A DNA stretch of 64,000 bases, from NCBI GenBank assembly GCA_947167995.1, contig CAMVKS010000007.1, positions 1 to 64,000 on the forward strand, read 5' to 3'. The notes under the pieces were generated by a model. That model was not told the origin of the DNA and ran no database searches. It was given only the letters and a program-made list of their open reading frames with translations. The DNA comes from an uncultured Prevotellaceae bacterium (GTDB lineage Bacteria; Bacteroidota; Bacteroidia; Bacteroidales; Muribaculaceae). Shown in pieces: positions 9,501 to 14,845 of this stretch. Every line of letters starts with the position of its first letter. Positions within the stretch are counted from its first letter, which is position 1. The translations under genes and the position numbers were made by a program.

Positions 9501-10855
9501 GCGCTACCGACAACTTCTTCGAGCTTGGCGGCACATCGCTCGTGGTGACTCGCGTGATTATCGAGGCCGACAAGGCCGGGATGCATGTAGCCTATGGTGA
9601 TGTCTTCGCCAATCCCACTCCACGACAGCTGGCAAGCCTCATTACTGGTGAGACAGTCATCAATGGACCCGATGAAGTGACTGGATTTGACTACACCGCC
9701 ATCAACGAGGTGCTCAAGGGCAACACCCTCGACGCATTCCGTGGTGGAGAGCGCCGAGAGCTTGGCAACGTGCTGCTAACGGGTGCTACAGGCTATCTGG
9801 GCATCCACATCCTGCGCGAGCTCATCGACAGCGACGCACAGCACATCTACTGCCTGGTGCGTGGCAAGAATGCCGAGAAAGCCGAGAGCCGACTGCGCAC
9901 ACTGCTCTACTACTACTTTGCAAATGCGTTCAAAGACCTCTTTGGCAAGCGGCTGCACATCGTGGTGGGCGATGTCACGAGCGACTTTGGCGAAGACCTC
10001 GACATCGACACGGTGTTCAACTGTGCGGCTATAGTGAAGCACTTCAGCAAGGGCACCGAGATTGAGGATGTGAACATTGGCGGAGCACAGCGTTGCGTCG
10101 ACTTCTGCCTCAAGCATGGCGCCACTCTCGTGCACGTCTCCACGGCGAGCACGCGAGGCCTGTGGGCTGGCGAGGCTCGCCAGGGTGACGTGTTCACCGA
10201 GCAACGCCTCTACATGGGTCAGTTCTTGGGCAACAAGTATATCTACTCGAAGTTCATGGCCGAGCGGTTGATTCTCGACGCTATCGCCCGCCACGGCCTC
10301 TGCGCCAAGATAATGCGTGTGGGAAACCTCGCAGCACGAAGCACCGATGGCGAGTTCCAGGCAAACTTTGGCACCAACTCGTTCATGGGTCGCATCAAGG
10401 TTTATAACATGCTGGGGGTGTGTCCGTTTGCCATGCGCAACAAGCGCGTGGAGTTCTCGCCCATCAACGAGGTGTCACACGCCATTGTGATGCTTGCCAC
10501 CACTCCGCGTGAGTGCTGCGTGTTCCACCCCTACAACATCCACACCCAGCTGCTGGGCGACGTACTCATGGGCTTGAGCAGCGTGGGCGAGGGAATACGT
10601 TTCGTTGAGCAGGAAGAGTTTGAGCAGGCCATGGAAGTTGCCAAGAGCGACCCCGCCAAGGCCAACCAGATGGCAAGCTTGCTCGCCTACCAAGACATGG
10701 CGCACGGACTCAAGACCACCGACGTGACCCGCGACAACGACCTCACCACGCAAATCCTCTACCGCTTGGGCTTCTCATGGTCGCCCACATCGTGGGACTA
10801 CGTGGAGCGCATGCTCACCGCCATTGGCGGCCTCGGCTTCTTCGACATGGAGTAA
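3599..10855 (+). CDS. Two-module nonribosomal peptide synthetase with terminal thioester reductase
   Basis: The 2418-residue enzyme starts at ATG 3599, just before the first condensation domain; a GTG at 3569 only adds a poor leader. Domain order: condensation (HHIIVDG, 128-134), adenylation (YTSGSTGVPKG from 580), carrier (Ser-964 in GLTSI), condensation (HHLLFDG, 1148-1154), adenylation (YTSGSTGRPKG from 1594), carrier (Ser-1980 in LGGTSL), then an NAD(P)-type reductase (GATGYLG, 2062-2068; a later YIYSK fits the catalytic Tyr/Lys). The reductase should release the chain as an aldehyde or alcohol instead of hydrolysing it. A condensation domain at the front suggests an N-acyl start. By alignment with GrsA I read selectivity residues DAMFSGGIF and DAQSVACVA, but cannot name the amino acids. 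No phosphopantetheinyl transferase or tailoring gene lies next to it. Confidence 0.95.
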   Translation: MKITAPLSKSQYGIYVECANHRGEPCYNLPYIYVLDGSLDGERLRRAVVTAFKSHPTLFTRIELSDDGEPVQTIDMSGEDFDLAIKEITDIEKQKSRLVQPFNICGDRLFRVNLMHDGKNYYLFLDYHHIIVDGTSMQILLHDIEKAYQGEGIANEEMTMMQVSTDEGEMRKTQAFEQAKQWFAHNFDCGDTFTQLMPDRYDTEHGEASLLRTLNTSMARVEAFCKLGGIFKSNFFTAAFSFLLAKYNNEMESLFTTVYNGRSDKRMARTVGMMVKTLPVYGKFDAETTVLDFLRSLQEQMSGCRKHDIYSYSDVMTDLNLQTNVMFGWHGYLFGDEQWAGCPMKTVRLGNSTLAASLYLKAFILDGHYQVKAEYNSNEYSEALISQLLESYEAVIEGFLACERLSDINIATASQVETLDSFNRNDVDYDNTQTIVSLFRQQAAKTPSSTAVVYSGRSYTYAQVDDMSNRIAAAIAGMGLGKEDVVSVLIPRSEWMTIASLGVLKAGCAYQPLDPSYPTERLNFMMKDASAKLLIADAQLRPLVNEYEGKVLLTNDLSTLPSAAAPSVTIEPDQLFIMLYTSGSTGVPKGCQLTHRNIVAFCNWYHRYYDLKPEHRVAAYASYGFDACMMDMYPALTCGAAVHIVPEDIRLDLIALNEYFEKNHVTHSFMTTQVGYQFATGIENHSLLHLSTGGEKLASLTPPEGYNFYNGYGPTECTIFTTTYHVNKHMKDIPIGKPLDNMRLYIVDPQCHRLPVGAAGELWVAGPQVSRGYLNRPKKTAQVYIDNPFTSEKKYSRIYRTGDIVRYLPSGDIQFVGRRDGQVKIRGFRIELKEVEGIIREFPGIKDATVQAFDEDGGGKFIAAYIVSDEKVDIDALNNFILDEKPPYMVPAVTMQIDAIPLNQNQKVNKRALPKPEKKAVASIEESNVPMNVLEKELHEIIAQIVGNKEFGITTPLGYAGLTSISSIRLAVQVNKRYGVALDSKSLVKTGTLQAIENDILAHLMNGEKTATATASNSGEVKTAVPLSYAQTGVYFECLKNPTSTIYNIPYLLSYPEGTNAQKLADAVKRVVESHSELAVHFTTEGDKIMQTTEQSAPVSIPVTHMSDKELATYKNDFVRPFNLQKAPLYRFEVVTTQDGVHLLLDVHHLLFDGGSADLLIRQISAALEGKDVENETYSYLDFVADQQATEDSDSFKASQQFFAERLATCEGASEIPGDLPKSDAQGLIGEAVCAVDHDKAAAYCREQEVTPAHLFLAATSLVVSRYTNNREVYLCTVSSGRSNLKIADTVGMFVNTLPLGIAIDDVSVGDFLRYTSETFDQTLRHEDYPFARIAADYGFRPAIAYAYQVGVLSQYTVNGEKIEQELLELNVPKFKINIKIESRGIVVQYDNAIYSERLAAALSQSIAAVVERMIQQPAEKVRHISIVSAQQEQELAALREVAAGDAPLRFFHECIGHFAQTQPERDALVAIDGKFSYREMDEATTCIAAALQARGVGERDRVALLLPRTSRLILSLFGVLKTGAAYIPCDPEYPADRIRLILEDSEARFIITTADKMDSLPAEKAINVEDLIASDAEYHNPDITPDDLAYLIYTSGSTGRPKGVMLRHEGICNYLYGHPANVFANAVLTDADRVLSVTTISFDAALQDIGMAYYNGKTLVVATEEQANNPLDLAALITEQHINMVSGTPSRWQTWLTSDDFAKAIAGIKIVRAGGEKFSDQLLSQLRAVTKARIFNCYGPTEITVASNNKELTHAHQVTVGKPQLGVKEFIVDSDGNELPVGVVGELYIGGRGVARGYNNLDDMTRERFVDYHGTRIYKSGDYAKWLPDGDVVILGRTDHQIKLRGLRIELGEIENVMLRVEGIDKVVIMIRKIGGKEHLCAYYTADHEIAPDALKAEISKSLTQYMVPTAYRQLDAMPMTPNGKTDVKALPEPELAVTTAYEAPANDTERTFCEIFADILQMDRVGATDNFFELGGTSLVVTRVIIEADKAGMHVAYGDVFANPTPRQLASLITGETVINGPDEVTGFDYTAINEVLKGNTLDAFRGGERRELGNVLLTGATGYLGIHILRELIDSDAQHIYCLVRGKNAEKAESRLRTLLYYYFANAFKDLFGKRLHIVVGDVTSDFGEDLDIDTVFNCAAIVKHFSKGTEIEDVNIGGAQRCVDFCLKHGATLVHVSTASTRGLWAGEARQGDVFTEQRLYMGQFLGNKYIYSKFMAERLILDAIARHGLCAKIMRVGNLAARSTDGEFQANFGTNSFMGRIKVYNMLGVCPFAMRNKRVEFSPINEVSHAIVMLATTPRECCVFHPYNIHTQLLGDVLMGLSSVGEGIRFVEQEEFEQAMEVAKSDPAKANQMASLLAYQDMAHGLKTTDVTRDNDLTTQILYRLGFSWSPTSWDYVERMLTAIGGLGFFDME

Positions 10856-10887
10856 ACAGTAATCGCGTTCTGACATACGACAATAGC

Positions 10888-10926
10888 AAGGGTGCGACAA
10901 TCTACATGCCGCACCCTTTTTTTAAC
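10888..10926 (+). terminator. Rho-independent terminator after the NRPS gene
   Basis: The arms AAGGGTGCG and CGCACCCTT pair perfectly over a 13-nt loop and run into seven T residues, 30 bp after the NRPS stop codon. Confidence 0.9.
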
Positions 10927-11017
10927 GTATCATTCTGAACTATTTTAACGTGAGTTCGACTAAATTAACTTTCTGTGTTTCAGCTGAGGATGTGTCAAAA
11001 TTCAGAATTCCCCATTA

Positions 11018-11043
11018 TGTAGGGACAACGCGTGCGTTGTCCG
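11018..11043. repeat. REP-like palindrome 1
   Basis: TGTAGG is followed by a 9-bp perfect stem with a 2-nt loop (GGACAACGC/GCGTTGTCC). It is the inverted partner of the palindrome at 11093-11119. Confidence 0.7.
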
Positions 11044-11092
11044 AAATACATGGAATTGTAGATTATGTTGTTAATTAGGGTATTATCTGTAA

Positions 11093-11119
11093 GCGGACAT
11101 GGCACGCCATGTCCCTACA
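11093..11119. repeat. REP-like palindrome 2
   Basis: GCGGACATGGCACGCCATGT is a 9-bp stem with a 2-nt loop ending CCTACA. Read on the minus strand it starts TGTAGGGACA exactly like palindrome 1, so the two face each other. Confidence 0.7.
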
Positions 11120-11468
11120 TTGACCTCGAATATCAAACATTTGTATTTTGACACACCTTCTGGCACGAACCACGAAGTGCTCGGGGAGATTGCAAAACAC
11201 TAATTGAGCAAAGCTCAGTGTGTGGTGCCGTAGGCATTGCAACTCTACCCAACATTGTGACCCACAGGGGTATGACAATTGCGAAATTATAATTCCTTGA
11301 GTATATCATACTCCCCCCTGCCCGCTCTTTCAGCGTCAATGGGCTACGCCTCACCAATGCCATAACAAGTTTTGCCACTGGTTTTGGCTTGCACCATTGG
11401 TCTATCTTAGAGGGGGAGCTGCTAACGCAATGATTATCAAACTGTAAATTCGTCGAACTCACGTTATT

Positions 11469-11924
11469 CTACCACTTGAGAGGCTCTTGGAGGATGTTAC
11501 CGTCCACCATGGGGCTGTCGTCCTGGGTGAAGGGGGTGCCGTTGTATTGCACGCAGAGCATGGTCAAGTTCTGGGTGCCAGTGTTCTTGAGGGCGCGCTT
11601 GCCACTTGGCGACACGCGAACCACGCTGCCTTCGGTCACTGGGAAAATCTCGCCGTCAACCTGATATTGGCCCTCACCGCGCAGGATGAAGTAGAGTTCC
11701 TCGTGGGTCTTGTGAGTGTGAAGGAAACCGCTGTCCTGGCCAGGAACAAGAGTCTGGAACGAGAACTCGGCAGCGGCAGCGCCCACAGCCTGACCGCCAA
11801 ACACCTTGCCCTGGATGGTGATGTCAGGACCCATTGGCAATTCATGTTCAATAATCTCGTTGATTTTGCCAAAGTTGGCAGCTGCAAAGTTTGCACCTTG
11901 TGCGATAGTTTCAATCTGTTTCAT
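11469..11924 (-). CDS. Cupin domain protein
   Basis: A 151-residue single-domain cupin. The metal-binding first motif reads HTHKTHEELYFILRGEG and is followed by the second motif around GSVVRVSPSGKRALKN. No signal peptide. The gene starts 21 bp after the HxlR regulator gene on the same strand, so the two are probably one transcript and the cupin is the likely regulated product. Small cupins of this type bind a metal and may be dioxygenase-like or simple binding proteins; the substrate cannot be inferred. Confidence 0.85.
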   Translation of the reverse strand: MKQIETIAQGANFAAANFGKINEIIEHELPMGPDITIQGKVFGGQAVGAAAAEFSFQTLVPGQDSGFLHTHKTHEELYFILRGEGQYQVDGEIFPVTEGSVVRVSPSGKRALKNTGTQNLTMLCVQYNGTPFTQDDSPMVDGNILQEPLKW

Positions 11925-11945
11925 TGTAATAAAGTTTTAAAGTGA

Positions 11946-12317
11946 TTATTTCTTGTTATATTTTTTGCGGTCGTTCATGATGTCGGCAAGATTGTTCAAG
12001 GCCCAGTCTATCAGGCTGTTGATGTGAGGCATGAGCGACTTGCCGCGCTCGGTGATGCTATACTCCACGCGTGGTGGAATCTCGGCAAATGCCTGGCGGC
12101 GCACCAGTCCGTCGGCCTCGAGGTTCTTCAAGGTTACCGTGAGCATCTTCTGCGAGATGTCGGGGATGGCTGCTTGAATCTCGGAGTAGCGCATCGCCTC
12201 CTGCCTGCCGCTCAGGGTATAGAGCACGAGCATCGACCACCGGTCGCTGATGCGTGCCAGAATGTTGCGGATGGGGCAGTCGGGGTAATGCGGATCTACT
12301 ATAATGTCGCGAAACAT
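11946..12317 (-). CDS. HxlR-family winged-helix regulator
   Basis: I place the start at the ATG whose first base is 12317 (MFRDIIVDPHYPDCPIRN), giving 123 residues, the usual family size. A well-formed promoter at 12368-12398 would start the transcript near 12362, which rules out the longer frame that begins at 12431. The block CPIRNILARISDRWSMLVL with a single N-terminal Cys is the HxlR signature; in several family members this Cys senses thiol or electrophile stress. DNA-binding helix-turn-helix features follow (RYSEIQAAIPDISQKMLT). It leads an operon with the cupin gene. Confidence 0.9.
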   Translation of the reverse strand: MFRDIIVDPHYPDCPIRNILARISDRWSMLVLYTLSGRQEAMRYSEIQAAIPDISQKMLTVTLKNLEADGLVRRQAFAEIPPRVEYSITERGKSLMPHINSLIDWALNNLADIMNDRKKYNKK

Positions 12318-12367
12318 AATATTCTTACCGTTTTTTATTGTTACTAACTTTTCGTTTGTTTCGGTTG

Positions 12368-12398
12368 CAAAGTTACAAACATTGCAACAATCCACCAA
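12368..12398 (-). promoter_or_regulatory. Promoter of the HxlR-cupin operon
   Basis: On the minus strand a TTG (12396-12398) precedes TAACTTTG (12368-12375) by exactly 20 bp, the standard Bacteroidetes -33/-7 layout. The expected transcript start near 12362 gives a 45-nt leader to the ATG at 12317. Confidence 0.75.
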
Positions 12399-12590
12399 GA
12401 ACGTTACAAAACCCGCGTAACGCACTTTCATGTTAGTATTTAGTGAAACAGATGGTTACAAAACCCAACTTTTATGCTTTGTTAAGGATTTGTCTTTATT
12501 AAGAAGTGGCTTTTCAAAATACTATAAAAGGATCATTTTGACACACCCTCATAATATATTTCTTTTTTCTATTGACGGTGTTCCATTTTT

Positions 12591-12621
12591 TTGCTAATAT
12601 CGCATTTAATTTGTTACTTTG
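12591..12621 (+). promoter_or_regulatory. Promoter of the MATE gene
   Basis: TTG at 12591-12593, a 20-bp spacer, then TTACTTTG at 12614-12621 (one mismatch to TAnnTTTG). A start near 12627 leaves a short leader to the ATG at 12641. Confidence 0.6.
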
Positions 12622-12640
12622 CACAAAGCATTCAAGAAAC

Positions 12641-13972
12641 ATGAGCGACAATAGCATACACAAGCAATTCTACGGGTATCTATGGGCATTTATTCTTGTG
12701 GCCCTGTCGGGGTGCCTGGGCAACGTGGTCGACGGCATCATCGTGGGCAACCTCATCAGCGAGGACGGAGTGAGCGCTATCAACCTGTCGAAGCCCATCA
12801 ACCAGTTCATCTTCACCTTGCACCTGCTCATCAATGCCGGCGCGGGAATGCTTGTGGCCTACGCCTTAGGCAAGAAAAACATAGACCAAGCACGCCGCTT
12901 CTTCACCCGCGCCTTGACCCTGAGCACCGGGCTCGGACTGCTGATGAGCATAGTGGGCGGGCTGCTGTTCCACACCCCGATTGCTCACTTGCTGTGCGAC
13001 AACGAGCACATCCTCCCTCTTGCCGAGGACTACATGCACGTGTTGCTCATTGGCAACCCGGCATTCATCCTGATGTGGGGCCTCTCGACCATGGTGGGCG
13101 TGGATGGCAGCCCCAAGTTGGTGTCGATGGCGGTGATAGTGGACAACGTGGTCAACTTGCTGCTCGACATCGTGTTCATCCAAGTATTCGACTGGGGCAT
13201 CACCGGTTCGAGCGCCGCAACAGTGGTGGGACACCTCGTGGGCATCGCCATCCTGCTAAGCCACTGGCACAAGCCCGAGAACAGGCGACTGAGGCTCGTG
13301 TTTGGCGGTGGCGGACTGTTGGCAATGTGGCGTCGCATCGCATCACAGGGAGCTCCGCTGGCAATGGCCTCGATATGCCTCACACTGCTCTTGCTTAGCG
13401 CCAACACCATCGTGCTCTCCACCACTGGCCGCACGGGCATCTTCGTCTTTGCCCTGTGCATGAACCTGCTGCAAGTGTACAATCTCTTCATCTCGGGCAC
13501 ATGCCAAACGCTCCAGTCGCTCGGAGCCATCCAGGTGGGCAAGGGCGACAACAGTGGAGTGAGGACAGTCATCTACAAGGGGCTGCGCTTCATCACCGTG
13601 TCGATGGTGGTAACATGCGCTCTGGTGTGGGTGTGGCCTCAAGGCATCGCCAAGCTCTTTGGCTGCAACGAGCCCGCGATGCTTGCCCAGAGCAGCCATG
13701 CGCTGCGCGTGTTTGCGCTGAGCTTCATCCTCTTCAGCTACATCTATGTGCTCATGATCATCTACAAGCTCTACAGCCACCACCGCATGGCGCTCTTCAT
13801 TTCTTTCATCCTCTCGCTCACGGTGATTCCTGTGCTGTGGCTCATGTCGAAAGCCGCACCCGGCGCCATCTGGTACAGCTACCTCATTGCCTATGCCATC
13901 GAGGCCTGCATCATCTACGCCCTGCACAAGTTCCACCACATCGAGTTCAAACTCAAGAAATCCGAAATCTAA
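12641..13972 (+). CDS. MATE-family multidrug efflux transporter
   Basis: Start chosen at ATG 12641 (MSDNSIHKQF), after the promoter; the frame is open back to 12572 but that part would be untranscribed. The 443 residues give about 12 hydrophobic segments and the usual MATE features, such as NVVDGIIVGNLI in the first helix pair and the duplicated six-helix layout. Members export cationic drugs or metabolites against Na+ or H+. It is divergent from the HxlR-cupin operon and sits 3.8 kb before the Tat genes; no direct link to the NRPS or peptide system can be shown, though export of a product is possible. Confidence 0.85.
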   Translation: MSDNSIHKQFYGYLWAFILVALSGCLGNVVDGIIVGNLISEDGVSAINLSKPINQFIFTLHLLINAGAGMLVAYALGKKNIDQARRFFTRALTLSTGLGLLMSIVGGLLFHTPIAHLLCDNEHILPLAEDYMHVLLIGNPAFILMWGLSTMVGVDGSPKLVSMAVIVDNVVNLLLDIVFIQVFDWGITGSSAATVVGHLVGIAILLSHWHKPENRRLRLVFGGGGLLAMWRRIASQGAPLAMASICLTLLLLSANTIVLSTTGRTGIFVFALCMNLLQVYNLFISGTCQTLQSLGAIQVGKGDNSGVRTVIYKGLRFITVSMVVTCALVWVWPQGIAKLFGCNEPAMLAQSSHALRVFALSFILFSYIYVLMIIYKLYSHHRMALFISFILSLTVIPVLWLMSKAAPGAIWYSYLIAYAIEACIIYALHKFHHIEFKLKKSEI

Positions 13973-14008
13973 CAAATCTGCAAGACATTATTTTTTTAAT
14001 AAAAATAC

Positions 14009-14039
14009 TTGCATTGTTTAATTTATAATATTAATTTTG
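14009..14039 (+). promoter_or_regulatory. Promoter for the leader RNA / peptide operon
   Basis: TTG at 14009-14011, a 20-bp spacer and a perfect TAATTTTG at 14032-14039. No other TAnnTTTG box lies between here and the precursor gene at 14461, so this is the best candidate promoter for the whole peptide operon. Confidence 0.8.
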
Positions 14040-14044
14040 CAACC

Positions 14045-14390
14045 GATCAGTTAGCCCAAGAGAGGGCGGCGGGTCGAGGAAAGGCTTGATGGCATATTAA
14101 TAATAAGGTGTGACACAAGCTTCCTGAACATTTTGGTAAAGGACGTTTACTAACGGCGTTATCTTCCGTTCTCAGAATCTCGCAAATTCTTAAAACTCCA
14201 GAAGATACGGCAACAAAGTAGGCGTCCACGTTGGGTGAATACTATGCCCAGACACTGCCTTTTAGGTGGTGTTATGTAGCATATATATTCAACACTGACG
14301 TGGGCTAACTGCGTTGCTTATCCTGGAGTGAGGCAATGCGAGAGCCTGAGGACGGGGTAAGCTAAAGTACAGATTCCCACGTCTTTTTTT
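14045..14390 (+). ncRNA. Structured RNA of unknown family (leader with attenuator, or stand-alone small RNA)
   Basis: Starts a few bases after a perfect promoter and ends at a T-run. Several small hairpins can be drawn, for example GTAAA/TTTAC around 14137-14151, AACGG/CCGTT around 14152-14170 and ACACTGCC/GGTGGTGT at 14252-14272. The segment 14297-14304 (GACGTGGG) can pair either upstream with 14224-14231 (GTCCACGT) or downstream with 14376-14383 to form the terminator. I tested it by eye against tmRNA, RNase P, SRP RNA and common riboswitches and saw none of their signatures; a 6S-like RNA is not excluded. Confidence 0.6.
14297..14390 (+). terminator. Terminator in front of the peptide operon (possible attenuator)
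   Basis: The outer stem GACGTGGG (14297-14304) / CCCACGTC (14376-14383) is perfect and followed by seven T residues. It encloses a second 8-bp stem, 14316-14323 with 14355-14362, and a small inner one. Confidence 0.75.
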
Positions 14391-14402
14391 ATGTAGCTAC
14401 AT
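14391..14402. promoter_or_regulatory. 12-bp perfect palindrome
   Basis: ATGTAGCTACAT directly follows the T-run of the terminator. It could be a dimeric protein operator for the peptide operon; no regulator gene in the window is an obvious match. Confidence 0.35.
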
Positions 14403-14460
14403 TTACCAACGTCTAAATCTGGGGAATCTAATACGACAACTAAATGTATTCATATTATTT

Positions 14461-14754
14461 ATGAAAGACGAAAAGAAAAACAAAAAACAAGAAGAATTGC
14501 AGTCAAGACGCGAATTCTTCAAAAAGGCAGCTAAAAACACACTGCCTATCATCGGTGCGATTGCACTAAGTCAAATACCATTTATGTCTAAAGCAAGTGA
14601 AAGCAAATCACAGTGGGGATGTCAATTTGGATGTACAGGTTCTTGTCAAGGAACATGTATATCATGCATTGGTGGTTGTACTGGTACTTGTCGCGGAGGA
14701 TGTGCTGGCACTTGCACAGGAACATGTACTGGTTGGTGTGTAGGTTACTATTAA
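14461..14754 (+). CDS. CXXX-repeat peptide precursor with twin-arginine signal
   Basis: This 97-residue peptide starts at the only sensible ATG. Residues 1-14 are charged; SRREFFKKAA (15-24) is a textbook Tat motif; 26-42 is the hydrophobic core; cleavage near Ala-45 is likely. The rest is a Cys/Gly/Thr-rich core with cysteines at 54, 58, 62, 66, 69, 73, 77, 81, 85, 89 and 93: every fourth residue except one three-residue step after Cys-66. It fits the family of radical-SAM-modified CXXX-repeat peptides, and its maturase follows. Thioether cross-links from the cysteines are an inference. The codon use is AT-rich, unlike the genes on either side. The product would be folded in the cytoplasm and exported by Tat. 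Confidence 0.9.
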   Translation: MKDEKKNKKQEELQSRREFFKKAAKNTLPIIGAIALSQIPFMSKASESKSQWGCQFGCTGSCQGTCISCIGGCTGTCRGGCAGTCTGTCTGWCVGYY

Positions 14755-14770
14755 TTGATTTAAAGATTTA

Positions 14771-14812
14771 ATTTCGTACTCATTTCATTCAAAAGTGAAA
14801 TGAGTACGAAAT
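14771..14812 (+). terminator. 17-bp perfect inverted repeat between precursor and maturase
   Basis: Arms 14771-14787 and 14796-14812 (ATTTCGTACTCATTTCA and its exact complement) flank an 8-nt loop. There is no long T-run after it, so it may be a partial terminator or an RNA 3'-stabilising hairpin that keeps precursor mRNA more abundant than maturase mRNA. Confidence 0.75.
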
Positions 14813-14845
14813 GTCTATAATTATTTATCGTATAAGCACGTTGAT

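Larger units (their letters stand above)
10947..11465. mobile_element. Non-coding element with 20-bp terminal inverted repeats (MITE-like or decayed transposon)
   Basis: The ends 10947-10966 and 11446-11465 are inverted copies matching at 18 of 20 positions, beginning AACGTGAGTTCGAC. The 519-bp interior has no convincing gene. Nested inside, at 10986-11160, is a second unit with its own inverted ends (GAGGATGTGTCAAAAT and ATTTTGACACACCTTC), and within that lie two perfect palindromes, GGACAACGC-GT-GCGTTGTCC and GGACATGGC-AC-GCCATGTCC. The right end stops 3 bp before the stop codon of the leftward cupin gene. No transposase remnant was recognised. Confidence 0.65.
12318..12640. other. Divergent regulatory region between HxlR and MATE genes
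   Basis: Contains the leftward promoter of the HxlR gene, the rightward promoter of the MATE gene and three copies of GTTACAAA (12372, 12403, 12455), the last two extended to GTTACAAAACCC. These are candidate operators. An orphan ATTTTGACACACCCTC motif (12535-12550) matches the inner ends of the element at 10986-11160. Confidence 0.6.
13973..14460. other. Region between MATE and peptide precursor: promoter, structured RNA, terminator
   Basis: No gene. It holds a strong promoter, a roughly 350-nt structured RNA and a terminator, then 70 AT-rich bases with no promoter of their own before the precursor ATG. Confidence 0.7.

Noticed and set aside
14041..14390. Leader region considered as RNase P RNA, tmRNA, SRP RNA or a SAM-type riboswitch
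   Set aside because: GAGGAAAG and CAAGAGAGG strings are present, but ACAGAA, the tmRNA CCA end, the SRP tetraloop region and the remaining SAM-I core are not. Family left open.
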